Source: Azophilus sp964572185 (GTDB lineage: Bacteria > Pseudomonadota > Gammaproteobacteria > Pseudomonadales > Azotimanducaceae). Taken from it: a stretch of DNA of 64,000 nt. Below are positions 24,748 to 33,235 of the stretch, one piece after another (positions within the stretch are counted from its first letter, which is position 1; each line of letters begins with the position of its first letter). Position numbers and translations under genes: made by a program. The stretch covers positions 4,476 through 68,475 of the forward strand of contig CAZNFI010000001.1 in assembly GCA_964572185.1 (NCBI GenBank), read 5' to 3'. The notes beneath the pieces were generated by a model. The model had not been told where the DNA came from and did no database searches. It saw only the letters and a program-made list of their open reading frames with translations.

Positions 24748-27700
24748 CTAACCCCGGTAAACGACCACGACCCGATCGTCGCCGAATTCCGCTCGCAATC
24801 GCTGCAGCGCTTCATCGCTCGCCCGGACCCGCCACTTCGGGTCCAGACGGATGCGGCCCTCGGCATGTGCCGTTTGAAAGAACACGCTGACCGGACAACC
24901 GCCATTCGCGGTTACGAACGGCTCGAGCGTCGTTTTCAGGCGATGCGCCGGGTCGCGGGCCGCTTCGTCATCGCAGATTTTGATTTGCAGGCCCCGCGCG
25001 TAACGCCCCCGGGCTTCGTCAATGGTCAGCGCCCGCTCCATGCGCATCCTGAAGCCACCGGTGAAATCGTCCGGTTGCACTTCTCCCTCAATGACAACCA
25101 ACCGGTCTGTCTCGAGCCTGTCCCTGTCCCGCTCATACACCTCGGCAGAGTATGAAACCTCCAAGCGTCCCGACTGGTCATCGATGAGGGCAAAACCCGT
25201 GGTGTCGCCTCTGCGCCCCCGCCGCGTGCGCCGATTGACCACCACGCCCGCCACGACCTGCCTGGCGCTCCTGGACCGCAGGTCGGCAATCCTGGTGCAG
25301 AATCGGCTCAGTTCGCCAAGATAGGGCTCTATCGGATGGCCGGTGAGATAGTAGCCGAGCGTGTCTTTTTCTCCCTCGAGACGCCGCTCGAGAGTCCATG
25401 GCCGCACCGCCCGTGCAGGGGGNNNNNNNNNNATGCCGGATTCAGCATCGCGGGCCGCCTGGTCAGCCCCCTGCAGTGCCCGGTCGAGCTCGCTCCACAA
25501 GCGCGCACGCACATTATCCAGTGGCTCGCCGGCCGCTGCGAATTCGTCCAGCGCACCGCACTTGATCAGTGCCTCGACTACCCGGCGGTTGGCTTTCTTG
25601 ACATCCACCCGCACGCAGAATTCGGCCAGATCCGTGAACGGCGCCGATGCACGCGCCTCGACAATGGCGCGCACTGGCGTCTCGCCGACTCCGCGCACCG
25701 CGCCGAGACCATAGACGATCTCGCCATCGACAACCTCGAACCGATAGTCGCTCAGGTTCACGCTCGGCCGTTTGAGGGGCTGGCCCATGCGGCGCACCTC
25801 ACGGACCAGCGTCACCACCTTGTCGATGTTCTGCATGTCCGCCGACAGCGTGGCCGCCATGAATTGCGCCGGATGATTCGCCTTGAGCCAGGCTGTCTGA
25901 TAGGACACCATCGCGTAGGTGGCCGAGTGAGACTTGTTGAAGGCGTAGCCGGCAAACTTTTCCATCAGGTCGAATATCTCGCTCGCCAGCGTCGCATCGA
26001 CCGCGTGTCCGGCGGCGCCGTCCTCGAACTCCCGGCGAACCTTCTCCATTTCCTCCGGTTTCTTTTTGCCCATGGCGCGCCGCAGCAGGTCCGCCTGGCC
26101 CAGGGTGAAGCCAGCCAGAACCCGGGCAATTTCCATGACCTGTTCCTGGTAGAGCACCACGCCATAGGTACTCTTGAGAACCGGTTCCAAGTCGGGATGG
26201 GGGTAGGTCACGGGCTCGGTGCCGTGTTTGCGGTTGATGTAATCGTCTACCGCACCGGTTTGCAGGGGGCCCGGCCTGAACAGGGCCACGGAAGCCATGA
26301 TGTCGTCGATGTTGTCCGGTTTGAGGCGGCGAATGAGATCCTTCATGCCCCGTGATTCGAGTTGAAACACGGCCGTGGTCTCGGCTTCCCTGAGCAATTC
26401 GAAGGTGGCCGAGTCATCGAGCGGAATGTCGTCAATGCACAGCGGTGGCTGCCCGGTGGCGCCGGCATTGAGGCCCTTCACCGCCCAATCGATGATGGTC
26501 AGGGTCTTCAGCCCCAGAAAGTCGAACTTGACCAGCCCCGCACGTTCCACGTCGTCCTTGTCGAATTGCGAGACATATCCGCCGCTCGATTCATCGAAGC
26601 TCACCGGCACATAACGGGTCAGCTGCGCCGGCGCGATCACCACGCCGCCGGCGTGACGGCCCTCGTTGCGCACGATGCCTTCCAGCTTGTAGGCCATCTC
26701 CATGATCTCCGCGGCTTCCTCGTCCGCGTCCACGAAGTGCTTGAGTTCCTTGCTCTCGCGCATGGCCTTTTCCAGGGTCATGCCCACTTCGAACGGGATC
26801 AGTTTGGAAATCCGGTCGCCCAGCCCGTACGACTTGCCCTGGGCGCGCGCCACGTCGCGCACCACCGCCTTGGCCGCCATGGTGCCGAAGGTCACGATCT
26901 GGCTGACGGCCTCCCGCCCGTATCGTTCACAGACATGGTCGATGACCCGGTCCCGGCCCTCCATGCAGAAGTCCACGTCGAAGTCCGGCAGCGATACGCG
27001 TTCGGGATTGAGGAAGCGTTCGAACAGCAGGTCGTAGTGGATCGGGTCGAGGTCGGTGATGCGCAGCGCAAAGGCAGCCAGGGAGCCGGCACCGGAACCC
27101 CGCCCGGGGCCGACAGGTATGTCGTTTTCCCGAGCCCAGGCAATGAATTCCATGACGATCAGGAAATAGCCCGGAAAGCCCATGTCGCGAATGACGCCCA
27201 GCTCATAGTCGAGCCGGCGCTGGTACTCGGCTTCATCCACCGGGTAGGCGCCCGCCGCCCTGAGCTGCTCGAGGCGGGTCTGCAACCCGGCCGTTGCGCA
27301 TTGCCCCAGGTAGCCTTCCAGGGAAGTGCCGTTCGGAACCGGATAGGACGGCAGAAAGGTCTTCTCGGTACCCGGCGTCAGCGTGCAGCGCTTGGCGATT
27401 TCCACCGAGTTTTCCAGGGCTTCCGGCAGGTCGGCGAACAGTTCCATCATTTCCTCGCCCGACTTCAGGTATTGGGCCGGGCTGTGATACCGCTCCCGCC
27501 GGGGGTCGTTCAGCGTCCGCCCCTGCTGGATGCAGACCCGCGTCTCGTGGGCCTCGTAGTCGTCAGGCAGCAGAAAGCAGGCCTCGTTGGTGGCCACCAC
27601 CGGCAAGTCGGCGGCACTGGCGAGTTGCAACGCATCGCGCAGGTAGCGTTCTTCATCGACGCGCCCGGTGCGTTGCACCTCGATGTAGAAGCGCTCCGGA

Positions 27701-28218
27701 AACCAGCGCATCCAGCGCTCCGCAGCGCTTCGGGCCGAGGATTCATCGCCACGCAGCAGCGCCTGGCCGATTTCGCCGTCGCGCCCGCCGGAAAGCGCCA
27801 CCAGCCCTTCCGCGTGCTGCGCAATCCGCTCCGGAGAAACGAAGCCTCGCTGACGTTCATCGGTCAACGCCGCCGAGGCCAGCGCCATCAGATTGCGATA
27901 GCCGGTATCACCGCAGGCCAGCAGCGTAACCCGTGCTTCGCCGAGGCCCGTCGAATCGACCGTGGCGCCGCCCGGCACCGGCCTGCGTTCAGCCCCCTGC
28001 GGGTAGCGCAGATCGACCCCGGAGACCGGCTTGACGCCATGTTCGGTACAGGCGCGATGGAACTTCATCAGCGCGTACAGATTGTTGCGATCGGTGAGGG
28101 CCACGGCGGGCATCGACAGTTCCGCCGCCCGCCTGGCGAGGTCCGGCAAGCGTATCAGCCCGTCGGCAATGGAGTACTCGCTGTGCACGCGCAGATGCAC
28201 GAACCCGGCGTCGTTCAC
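24748..28218 (-). CDS. dnaE: DNA polymerase III alpha subunit (contains assembly gap)
   Basis: About 1156 residues, the replicative polymerase. The N-terminal PHP domain begins FVHLRVHSEYS. The catalytic aspartates are in PDFDVDFCMEGR near residue 400 and KFDFLGLKT near 550. The tau-binding OB-fold end follows the gap. Ten Ns at 25423-25432 interrupt a linker near residue 930; the frame is kept across the filler, so by chance the lost length has the same phase. The linker after DAESG is usually longer, so some codons are missing. GTG at 28218 overlaps the rnhB stop (GTGA). Confidence 0.95.
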   Translation of the reverse strand: MNDAGFVHLRVHSEYSIADGLIRLPDLARRAAELSMPAVALTDRNNLYALMKFHRACTEHGVKPVSGVDLRYPQGAERRPVPGGATVDSTGLGEARVTLLACGDTGYRNLMALASAALTDERQRGFVSPERIAQHAEGLVALSGGRDGEIGQALLRGDESSARSAAERWMRWFPERFYIEVQRTGRVDEERYLRDALQLASAADLPVVATNEACFLLPDDYEAHETRVCIQQGRTLNDPRRERYHSPAQYLKSGEEMMELFADLPEALENSVEIAKRCTLTPGTEKTFLPSYPVPNGTSLEGYLGQCATAGLQTRLEQLRAAGAYPVDEAEYQRRLDYELGVIRDMGFPGYFLIVMEFIAWARENDIPVGPGRGSGAGSLAAFALRITDLDPIHYDLLFERFLNPERVSLPDFDVDFCMEGRDRVIDHVCERYGREAVSQIVTFGTMAAKAVVRDVARAQGKSYGLGDRISKLIPFEVGMTLEKAMRESKELKHFVDADEEAAEIMEMAYKLEGIVRNEGRHAGGVVIAPAQLTRYVPVSFDESSGGYVSQFDKDDVERAGLVKFDFLGLKTLTIIDWAVKGLNAGATGQPPLCIDDIPLDDSATFELLREAETTAVFQLESRGMKDLIRRLKPDNIDDIMASVALFRPGPLQTGAVDDYINRKHGTEPVTYPHPDLEPVLKSTYGVVLYQEQVMEIARVLAGFTLGQADLLRRAMGKKKPEEMEKVRREFEDGAAGHAVDATLASEIFDLMEKFAGYAFNKSHSATYAMVSYQTAWLKANHPAQFMAATLSADMQNIDKVVTLVREVRRMGQPLKRPSVNLSDYRFEVVDGEIVYGLGAVRGVGETPVRAIVEARASAPFTDLAEFCVRVDVKKANRRVVEALIKCGALDEFAAAGEPLDNVRARLWSELDRALQGADQAARDAESGXXXXPPARAVRPWTLERRLEGEKDTLGYYLTGHPIEPYLGELSRFCTRIADLRSRSARQVVAGVVVNRRTRRGRRGDTTGFALIDDQSGRLEVSYSAEVYERDRDRLETDRLVVIEGEVQPDDFTGGFRMRMERALTIDEARGRYARGLQIKICDDEAARDPAHRLKTTLEPFVTANGGCPVSVFFQTAHAEGRIRLDPKWRVRASDEALQRLRAEFGDDRVVVVYRG
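25423..25432. other. assembly gap (10 N) inside dnaE
   Basis: Ten unknown bases lie in the variable linker before the C-terminal part of DnaE. The surrounding protein is continuous in frame, so the gene is intact. Confidence 0.95.
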
Positions 28219-28781
28219 GTCAATTCCCCGGCGGCAGCGAGCCGCACCGGAGCGAAACTGGCCCGGTGCGCGGCACTCGGGCCCAGCCTCGCCAGCGCCT
28301 CGAGGTGTTGCCGGGTTGCATAACCCTTGTGACGCTCAAAACCGTAACCCGGATACTGGCGCGCCAGTTCCGACATCTCCGCATCCCTGGCGGTCTTCGC
28401 AATGATCGAGCCGGCGCTGATCGGGGGTACCCGGTCATCCCCGCCAACCACGGCAACGGCCGGCATCGTCAGGGGCGGCAACCGGTTCCCGTCGACGTAC
28501 ACGACGCGCGGCCGCACCGGCAGGGCGTCCACGGCCCGCCGCATGGCAAGCATCGTCGCCTGCAGTATGTTCAATCGATCGATCTCTTCCACTTCCGCGC
28601 GCCCGAGCGCATAGGCCAGGGCATGCTGCCTGATCTGTCCGCAAAGTTGTTCACGCCGTTTTTCGCTCAGCCGCTTGGAATCCTTGAGCCCTTCAATGGG
28701 CCGTTGCACCTGCAGGATGACGGCCCCCGCCACTACCGGCCCCGCCAGCGGACCCCGGCCGACCTCATCGACGCCGGCCAC
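28215..28781 (-). CDS. rnhB: ribonuclease HII
   Basis: Removes ribonucleotides and RNA primers from DNA. The catalytic motif AGVDEVGRGPLAGPVV with its DE pair is at the N-terminus, LKDSKRLSEKRRE follows, and YVDGNRLPP and SIIAKTARDAEM hold the other acids. The start is unclear: no ATG, GTG or TTG occurs in frame between the lpxB stop and the GTG at 28781, which would start the protein unusually close to the core. A rarer CTG upstream (near 28820) is possible. The 3' end overlaps dnaE by four bases. Confidence 0.88.
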   Translation of the reverse strand: MAGVDEVGRGPLAGPVVAGAVILQVQRPIEGLKDSKRLSEKRREQLCGQIRQHALAYALGRAEVEEIDRLNILQATMLAMRRAVDALPVRPRVVYVDGNRLPPLTMPAVAVVGGDDRVPPISAGSIIAKTARDAEMSELARQYPGYGFERHKGYATRQHLEALARLGPSAAHRASFAPVRLAAAGELT

Positions 28782-28854
28782 CAGCTCCGCCGCCCAGGCA
28801 GGCCCTTCGTCATCGCCAAACAGGGTCGGTTTGCGAGTCGTTCTCTTTCGCCCT

Positions 28855-30012
28855 CTATGCTGCAGCAGCCGGCAGGAGTGCGGCCACGGCGTCCGCCGCG
28901 CGCTGATCGGCGCCTCTCTGCAAACGCTTGTGCAACGCGGTGAACGCATGCAGATATTCTGGCTGGCGAACGGATTTGTCCAGTTCCGCGAGCAAGTTTT
29001 CCGCAAGCGCCGCCGGAGTAGCCTGATCCTGCAGCAATTCCGGCACCAGCGCCCGACCGGCAAGAATGTTCGGCAGTGCGACATGGTCGGTATGCACCAG
29101 CCTGCGCGCCAGCCGCCAGGCCACCGCGCCCAGCCGATAGCTCACCACCATCGGCCTTCGCAGCAGCATTGCCTCCAGTGTTCCGGTACCGGATTTTACC
29201 AGCGCCACGTCGCACGCTGTCAGCGGCAGGCGGCCGTGCCCCCGGTGCACCAGCACCGGCAGCGGCTGCCACCGCGCCACCACTTTCCCGACCGCCTCCG
29301 CCAGCGATGGCCGCGGACAGGGAATCACGAATACGGCATCGGCCATCGTTGCGCGTACGCGTTGCGCGGCGCCCAGGAAGTCGTCGAGCATGAGTCCCAC
29401 CTCGCCCTGCCGGCTACCCGGCAGCAACGCCACCACGGTCGCATTGCGCGACAGACCCAGGACATCGCGTGCCCGCTGCCGGTTGGCTGCACTGCCCGCC
29501 TCCAGGTCGATTGCATCGGCTAGCGGGTGGCCGACGAACGATACGTCCAGACTGGTATGCGCGTACAGGTCCGCCTCAAAAGGAAACAACGCCAGCAGGC
29601 GATCCGCCGAACGGCTGATACGGTTCACGCGACCCGGCCGCCAAGCATAGACCGATGGGCTGACATAGTGGACGGTCGGCACGCCGCGACCCTTCAGGGT
29701 ACGCTCGAGCGCCAGGTTGAACACGTTGAAGTCCACGCCTACGAATACGTCGGGCGGCTCGACGGCAAAATGTCGCCGTAGCGTCATGAAAGTTGCCAGG
29801 AGCTGCGGCAGCTTGAGTATGGGATCTGCCAGCCCGTTGACTGAAAGGCGTTCGATATCACACAGCGGTTCGAGCCCCGCGGCGCGCATGGCGGCACCAC
29901 CTGCGCCCACGAAGCGCAGGCCCTCAAAGCGCGCGCGCAGCGCCTGCATCAGGCCGGCACCAAGCTGGTCCCCCGATGCTTCGCCAGCGACTATGCCGAT
30001 GCCGGCCGTCAT
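28855..30012 (-). CDS. lpxB: lipid-A-disaccharide synthase
   Basis: A 385-residue GT19 glycosyltransferase joining UDP-2,3-diacylglucosamine and lipid X to form the lipid A disaccharide at the inner membrane. The N-terminus GIVAGEASGDQLGAGL, the YVSPSVYAWRPGRV segment and KSGTGTLEAML are diagnostic. It follows lpxA by 28 bases on the same strand. Confidence 0.96.
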   Translation of the reverse strand: MTAGIGIVAGEASGDQLGAGLMQALRARFEGLRFVGAGGAAMRAAGLEPLCDIERLSVNGLADPILKLPQLLATFMTLRRHFAVEPPDVFVGVDFNVFNLALERTLKGRGVPTVHYVSPSVYAWRPGRVNRISRSADRLLALFPFEADLYAHTSLDVSFVGHPLADAIDLEAGSAANRQRARDVLGLSRNATVVALLPGSRQGEVGLMLDDFLGAAQRVRATMADAVFVIPCPRPSLAEAVGKVVARWQPLPVLVHRGHGRLPLTACDVALVKSGTGTLEAMLLRRPMVVSYRLGAVAWRLARRLVHTDHVALPNILAGRALVPELLQDQATPAALAENLLAELDKSVRQPEYLHAFTALHKRLQRGADQRAADAVAALLPAAAA

Positions 30013-30040
30013 GACTCAGCCGGGCCCCGCGGACACCAAC

Positions 30041-30832
30041 TTACTCGGGCCGGCCCGGTCGGGGCCGGACAATGCCGACCTCGGATGCGCGGATGGATGC
30101 CGCGAATTGCGCCACCTCATCCGATCCGGAAAAGTCCTCCAGCAACCGGTTACAGGCTTCGTCAACGGTCAGCCCCTGGCGATAGACCACCCTGAATGCC
30201 TCGCGCAGCGCATTGATCGTCTCGGGGCTGCAGCTACGCCTGCGCATGCCCTCGGCATTCACGCCCACCGCGCAGGCCGGATTTCCGGCGACGGTCACAT
30301 AGTCCGGCACGTCCTTCAGCACGAGGCTCATGGCCGCGATATGCGTGTGTGCCCCAACATAGCGAAACTGTGGCACGCCGGCATAGCCGCCAAAATTGGC
30401 GTGGTTGCCCACCGTGCAGTGGCCGGCAATGGAGGCGTTGTTGGCCATGATGACATGGTCGCCGACCAGGCAGTCGTGGCCGACATGCACGTAGGCCATG
30501 AACAGGCCGCCGCTGCCGATGACGGTCTTGCCGCGGCCCGCGACCATGCCGCGATGCACGGTGACACCTTCACGGAAGACGTTGTCATCGCCGATTTCGA
30601 GCCGGGTGGGTTCGCCGCCATAGGCCAGCGCCGGGGTGTCCTCGCCAATGGTCGCGAACTGGAAAACCCGGTTGCGCTCGCCCAGGCGGGTCGGCCCCCT
30701 GATGATGACGTGGGTGCCGATACGGCAACCGTCGCCGATCTCCACGCCGGGGCCGATGACGCTCCACGGCCCCACCTCCACATCGCAGCCGAGCCGCGCA
30801 TCCGGATCGATTATCGCGCGCGCATCGATCAT
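30041..30832 (-). CDS. lpxA: UDP-N-acetylglucosamine acyltransferase
   Basis: A 263-residue left-handed beta-helix acyltransferase and the first step of lipid A synthesis. Hexapeptide repeats fill the first two thirds; the catalytic His is in YVHVGHDCLVGDH, and the C-terminal helical domain (RRRSCSPETINALREAF) is present. It uses 3-hydroxyacyl-ACP from the same pool as FabZ, whose gene lies three bases upstream. Confidence 0.96.
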   Translation of the reverse strand: MIDARAIIDPDARLGCDVEVGPWSVIGPGVEIGDGCRIGTHVIIRGPTRLGERNRVFQFATIGEDTPALAYGGEPTRLEIGDDNVFREGVTVHRGMVAGRGKTVIGSGGLFMAYVHVGHDCLVGDHVIMANNASIAGHCTVGNHANFGGYAGVPQFRYVGAHTHIAAMSLVLKDVPDYVTVAGNPACAVGVNAEGMRRRSCSPETINALREAFRVVYRQGLTVDEACNRLLEDFSGSDEVAQFAASIRASEVGIVRPRPGRPE

Positions 30833-30835
30833 GGC

Positions 30836-31301
30836 TTACAGGGTGCGGGCAACGCAGAGTATGTCCGATTCGCAGGCAAGCTCCCCGTGCACATGCGCCC
30901 TGCACCTGAATTTCATGAGATTGCGGCGTTCCACGAGCAGTTCGCTCTGCATGTCCAGACGGTCTCCGGGAACCACCGGGCGCTTGAACCGCGTGTTGTC
31001 CATTCCGGCCAGGTAGAAGATGGACCCGACCGGCCTGGTCTGCCTGGTNNNNNNNNNNCGCCATGGCCAGCACGCCGGAAACCTGGGCCATGGCTTCGAC
31101 GATGAGCACGCCCGGCATGATCGGGTGCCCGGGAAAGTGCCCCGCAAAGAACGGCTCGTTGATGGTCACGTTCTTGTAGCCACTGACCCGTTCGCCCCGA
31201 ACCAGCTCGGTCACCCGGTCGACCAGCAGGAATGGGTACCGGTGTGGCAGATATTCCGTCAGGGTCTGAACATCCAGCGGCACGTCGCTTGTCTCGCTCA
31301 T
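30836..31301 (-). CDS. fabZ: 3-hydroxyacyl-ACP dehydratase FabZ (split by assembly gap)
   Basis: The N-terminal 81 codons hold the active site: His in HFPGHPIMPG and Glu in EAMAQ. After ten Ns the gene continues in another phase with IFYLAGMDNTRFKRPVVPGD and ends in a TAA at 30836-30838. Aligned by eye with E. coli FabZ (151 residues), almost no codons are missing, so the true gap is very small and the frame change is an artefact. It competes with LpxA for hydroxyacyl-ACP, and the two genes sit together. Confidence 0.93.
31049..31058. other. assembly gap (10 N) inside fabZ
   Basis: Filler of ten bases. The coding frame differs on each side while the protein is otherwise continuous, so the filler length is arbitrary. 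Confidence 0.95.
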
Positions 31302-31470
31302 CGGCTATCCCCGGATTCCCTCAGTCACTTCGCGTTGACGGTAGCATCGCACTTGCGAACAACCCCGCCGCATTGCCGAGCCACTTGATCGAGTCGCGAC
31401 AAAGCATCGCTCCTGGCCAGCCCGGCGCCTCGTCGCTCGTGGTGCTTGGCGGGGCGTTTGCCACGGACTG

Positions 31471-32541
31471 CTAATCACTGCGCCGGCCCTGCCGCGAATT
31501 GCGATCGACGTTTTTCTCGAGGCGGGCGACGCGCCTGGCGAGTTCGTCGAGACGTTGGAATCGTAGCGCATTGCGTTTCCAGGCGCGCGACCTGTTGTGA
31601 ATGGTGCCACCGGAATACACGCCCGGCTCGGTAATGGAACTGGCAACATGGGTGACGCCGCTGACCGTTACCCCATCGCAGATCTCTATTGGCCCGTCGC
31701 CGCCGACGCCGACCATGCCGGCCAGCACGCAGTGCCGGCCGATGCGCGTGCTGCCGACCAACCCCACGCAGCCGCACAGAATGGAGTGCGCGCCAATCCA
31801 GCAGTTGTGGCCCACCTGCACCTGGTTGTCGATCTTGACGCCATCCTCGATGACCGTGTCATCCATGGTGCCCCGGTCGATGCTGCTGCAGGCGCCGATG
31901 GATACATCGCTGCCTATCGCCACGCCGCCAAGCTGGGCGATGGGCTCCAGCCGTCCGTCGGCGTCCGGCGTGAAACCGAAGCCATCCGCGCCGATCACCG
32001 CAGCGGCGTGCACCACGGTGCGCGCGCCCAGCTTGACGTCCCCGTAGAGGGTTACATTGGCCAGCAGCCGCACATCCTCGTCAAGCCGGCAGCGGGGACC
32101 GACCACCACATTGGCATGCAGCTGAACTCTCGCCCCGATCCGCGTTTCCGGCCCAACCATCACGCCGGGGCCGATCGAGGCGGTGGCATGCACGACCGCG
32201 GTGGGGTCTACGCTGGCGTTCGGATGCACGCCCGCTTCCAGCGTCAATGTCTCTTCCCAGAGCTGGGAGATCTTCGCAAAGGCGTGGTAGGGATTGTCTA
32301 CCACCAGCGCATTGGTGGGGCACCCAGGCACATCTTCCCTGCACACGATCACCGCAGCGGCGCGGGTGCCGGCCAGCTTGTCCCGGTAGGCGGGGTGCGA
32401 AAGATGGCTGATCTGGCCGGCACTGGCACCGCCGAGGCTGCCGAGACCGGTTATCTCGACATCCGCATCGCCGACCACCTCCGCGCCGACCTGTTCGGCC
32501 AGTTCGCCGAGCCGAAAGGCCTTGGCCGAACCAGCCCCCAT
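31471..32541 (-). CDS. lpxD: UDP-3-O-(3-hydroxyacyl)glucosamine N-acyltransferase
   Basis: A 356-residue trimeric acyltransferase adding the second acyl chain in lipid A synthesis. It has the N-terminal uridine-binding domain (LGSLGGASAGQISHLSHP), hexapeptide repeats, the catalytic His in QVQVGHNCWIG, and a C-terminal helical tail rich in basic residues. The ATG at 32541 overlaps nothing and starts four bases after the skp stop, so I prefer it to in-frame ATGs further upstream. A 169-base spacer with no recognised gene separates it from fabZ. Confidence 0.95.
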   Translation of the reverse strand: MGAGSAKAFRLGELAEQVGAEVVGDADVEITGLGSLGGASAGQISHLSHPAYRDKLAGTRAAAVIVCREDVPGCPTNALVVDNPYHAFAKISQLWEETLTLEAGVHPNASVDPTAVVHATASIGPGVMVGPETRIGARVQLHANVVVGPRCRLDEDVRLLANVTLYGDVKLGARTVVHAAAVIGADGFGFTPDADGRLEPIAQLGGVAIGSDVSIGACSSIDRGTMDDTVIEDGVKIDNQVQVGHNCWIGAHSILCGCVGLVGSTRIGRHCVLAGMVGVGGDGPIEICDGVTVSGVTHVASSITEPGVYSGGTIHNRSRAWKRNALRFQRLDELARRVARLEKNVDRNSRQGRRSD

Positions 32542-32545
32542 TCGC

Positions 32546-33076
32546 TCAGGAATCGGGCGTTTCGGTCTTTTCGCGCTTCTCGTTGAGTTTCTCGGTGACC
32601 CGGCGCGTGACGTTGTGCTTGGGGTTGACGTATCTGAGGCTGCCACGCTCCATGATCAGGTCGTAGCCTTCGAGCGCAATCAGGTCTTCGAGCACGGCGT
32701 TGAGCTTCGGCGCCATGATCTGCAACAGTTCCTGTTGCTTGTCGTTGAGCGCCTTCTGCAGCTTGTTGACCTGGTACTGCAGATCGAGCTGCTTGTCTTC
32801 GATGTCTGTCTGGATGCGGCGCTGCTCGCTGGGGCTCATGATCTCCCCGTCTTTCTCGAGTTGTTCCTGCAGCCCGCGAATCTGCTCGCCGAGCCCGTTG
32901 ACCTCATCCTGCTCCGCCTGCAATTCGTTTTGCGCCTGTTCCAGAAAGGCGGTTGCTTCCTCGGTCTGGGCAATCGCGCGCTGTGTGTCCAGCACGGCGA
33001 TTTTCAGCTCTGCCACCGCAATTGGCGCAGCGAGAAGCAACCCCCACAATGCCAGAACGGCAAGCTTGATTTTCAC
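32546..33076 (-). CDS. skp: periplasmic chaperone Skp/OmpH family
   Basis: A 176-residue secreted protein. The signal peptide runs to about residue 22 (LLLAAPIAVA). The rest is a long coiled coil rich in Glu, Gln and Lys, as in Skp, which holds unfolded outer-membrane proteins. GTG at 33076 has AGGAG about nine bases upstream. It lies between bamA and lpxD, the conserved location. The 159 bases between bamA and skp hold no recognised gene. Confidence 0.92.
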   Translation of the reverse strand: MKIKLAVLALWGLLLAAPIAVAELKIAVLDTQRAIAQTEEATAFLEQAQNELQAEQDEVNGLGEQIRGLQEQLEKDGEIMSPSEQRRIQTDIEDKQLDLQYQVNKLQKALNDKQQELLQIMAPKLNAVLEDLIALEGYDLIMERGSLRYVNPKHNVTRRVTEKLNEKREKTETPDS

Positions 33077-33235
33077 GCAACTACTCCTCTCGATTTCTTG
33101 TTCGCAAACGTGCTCGACGTCGACCCGGGACAGGATGCCTGCCTGCCGCGCGCAGGGCGCCGACCTTCGTTGCGAGCGCCATTCTACATGAGTTGCGCCC
33201 GGCTGGCTCGACCCGCCAACCGGCCCCGTGGCTGC

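Noticed and set aside
26362..28323. A 653-codon plus-strand open frame opposite dnaE
   Set aside because: It mirrors the DnaE coding frame, has no family resemblance, and DnaE motifs are intact on the other strand.
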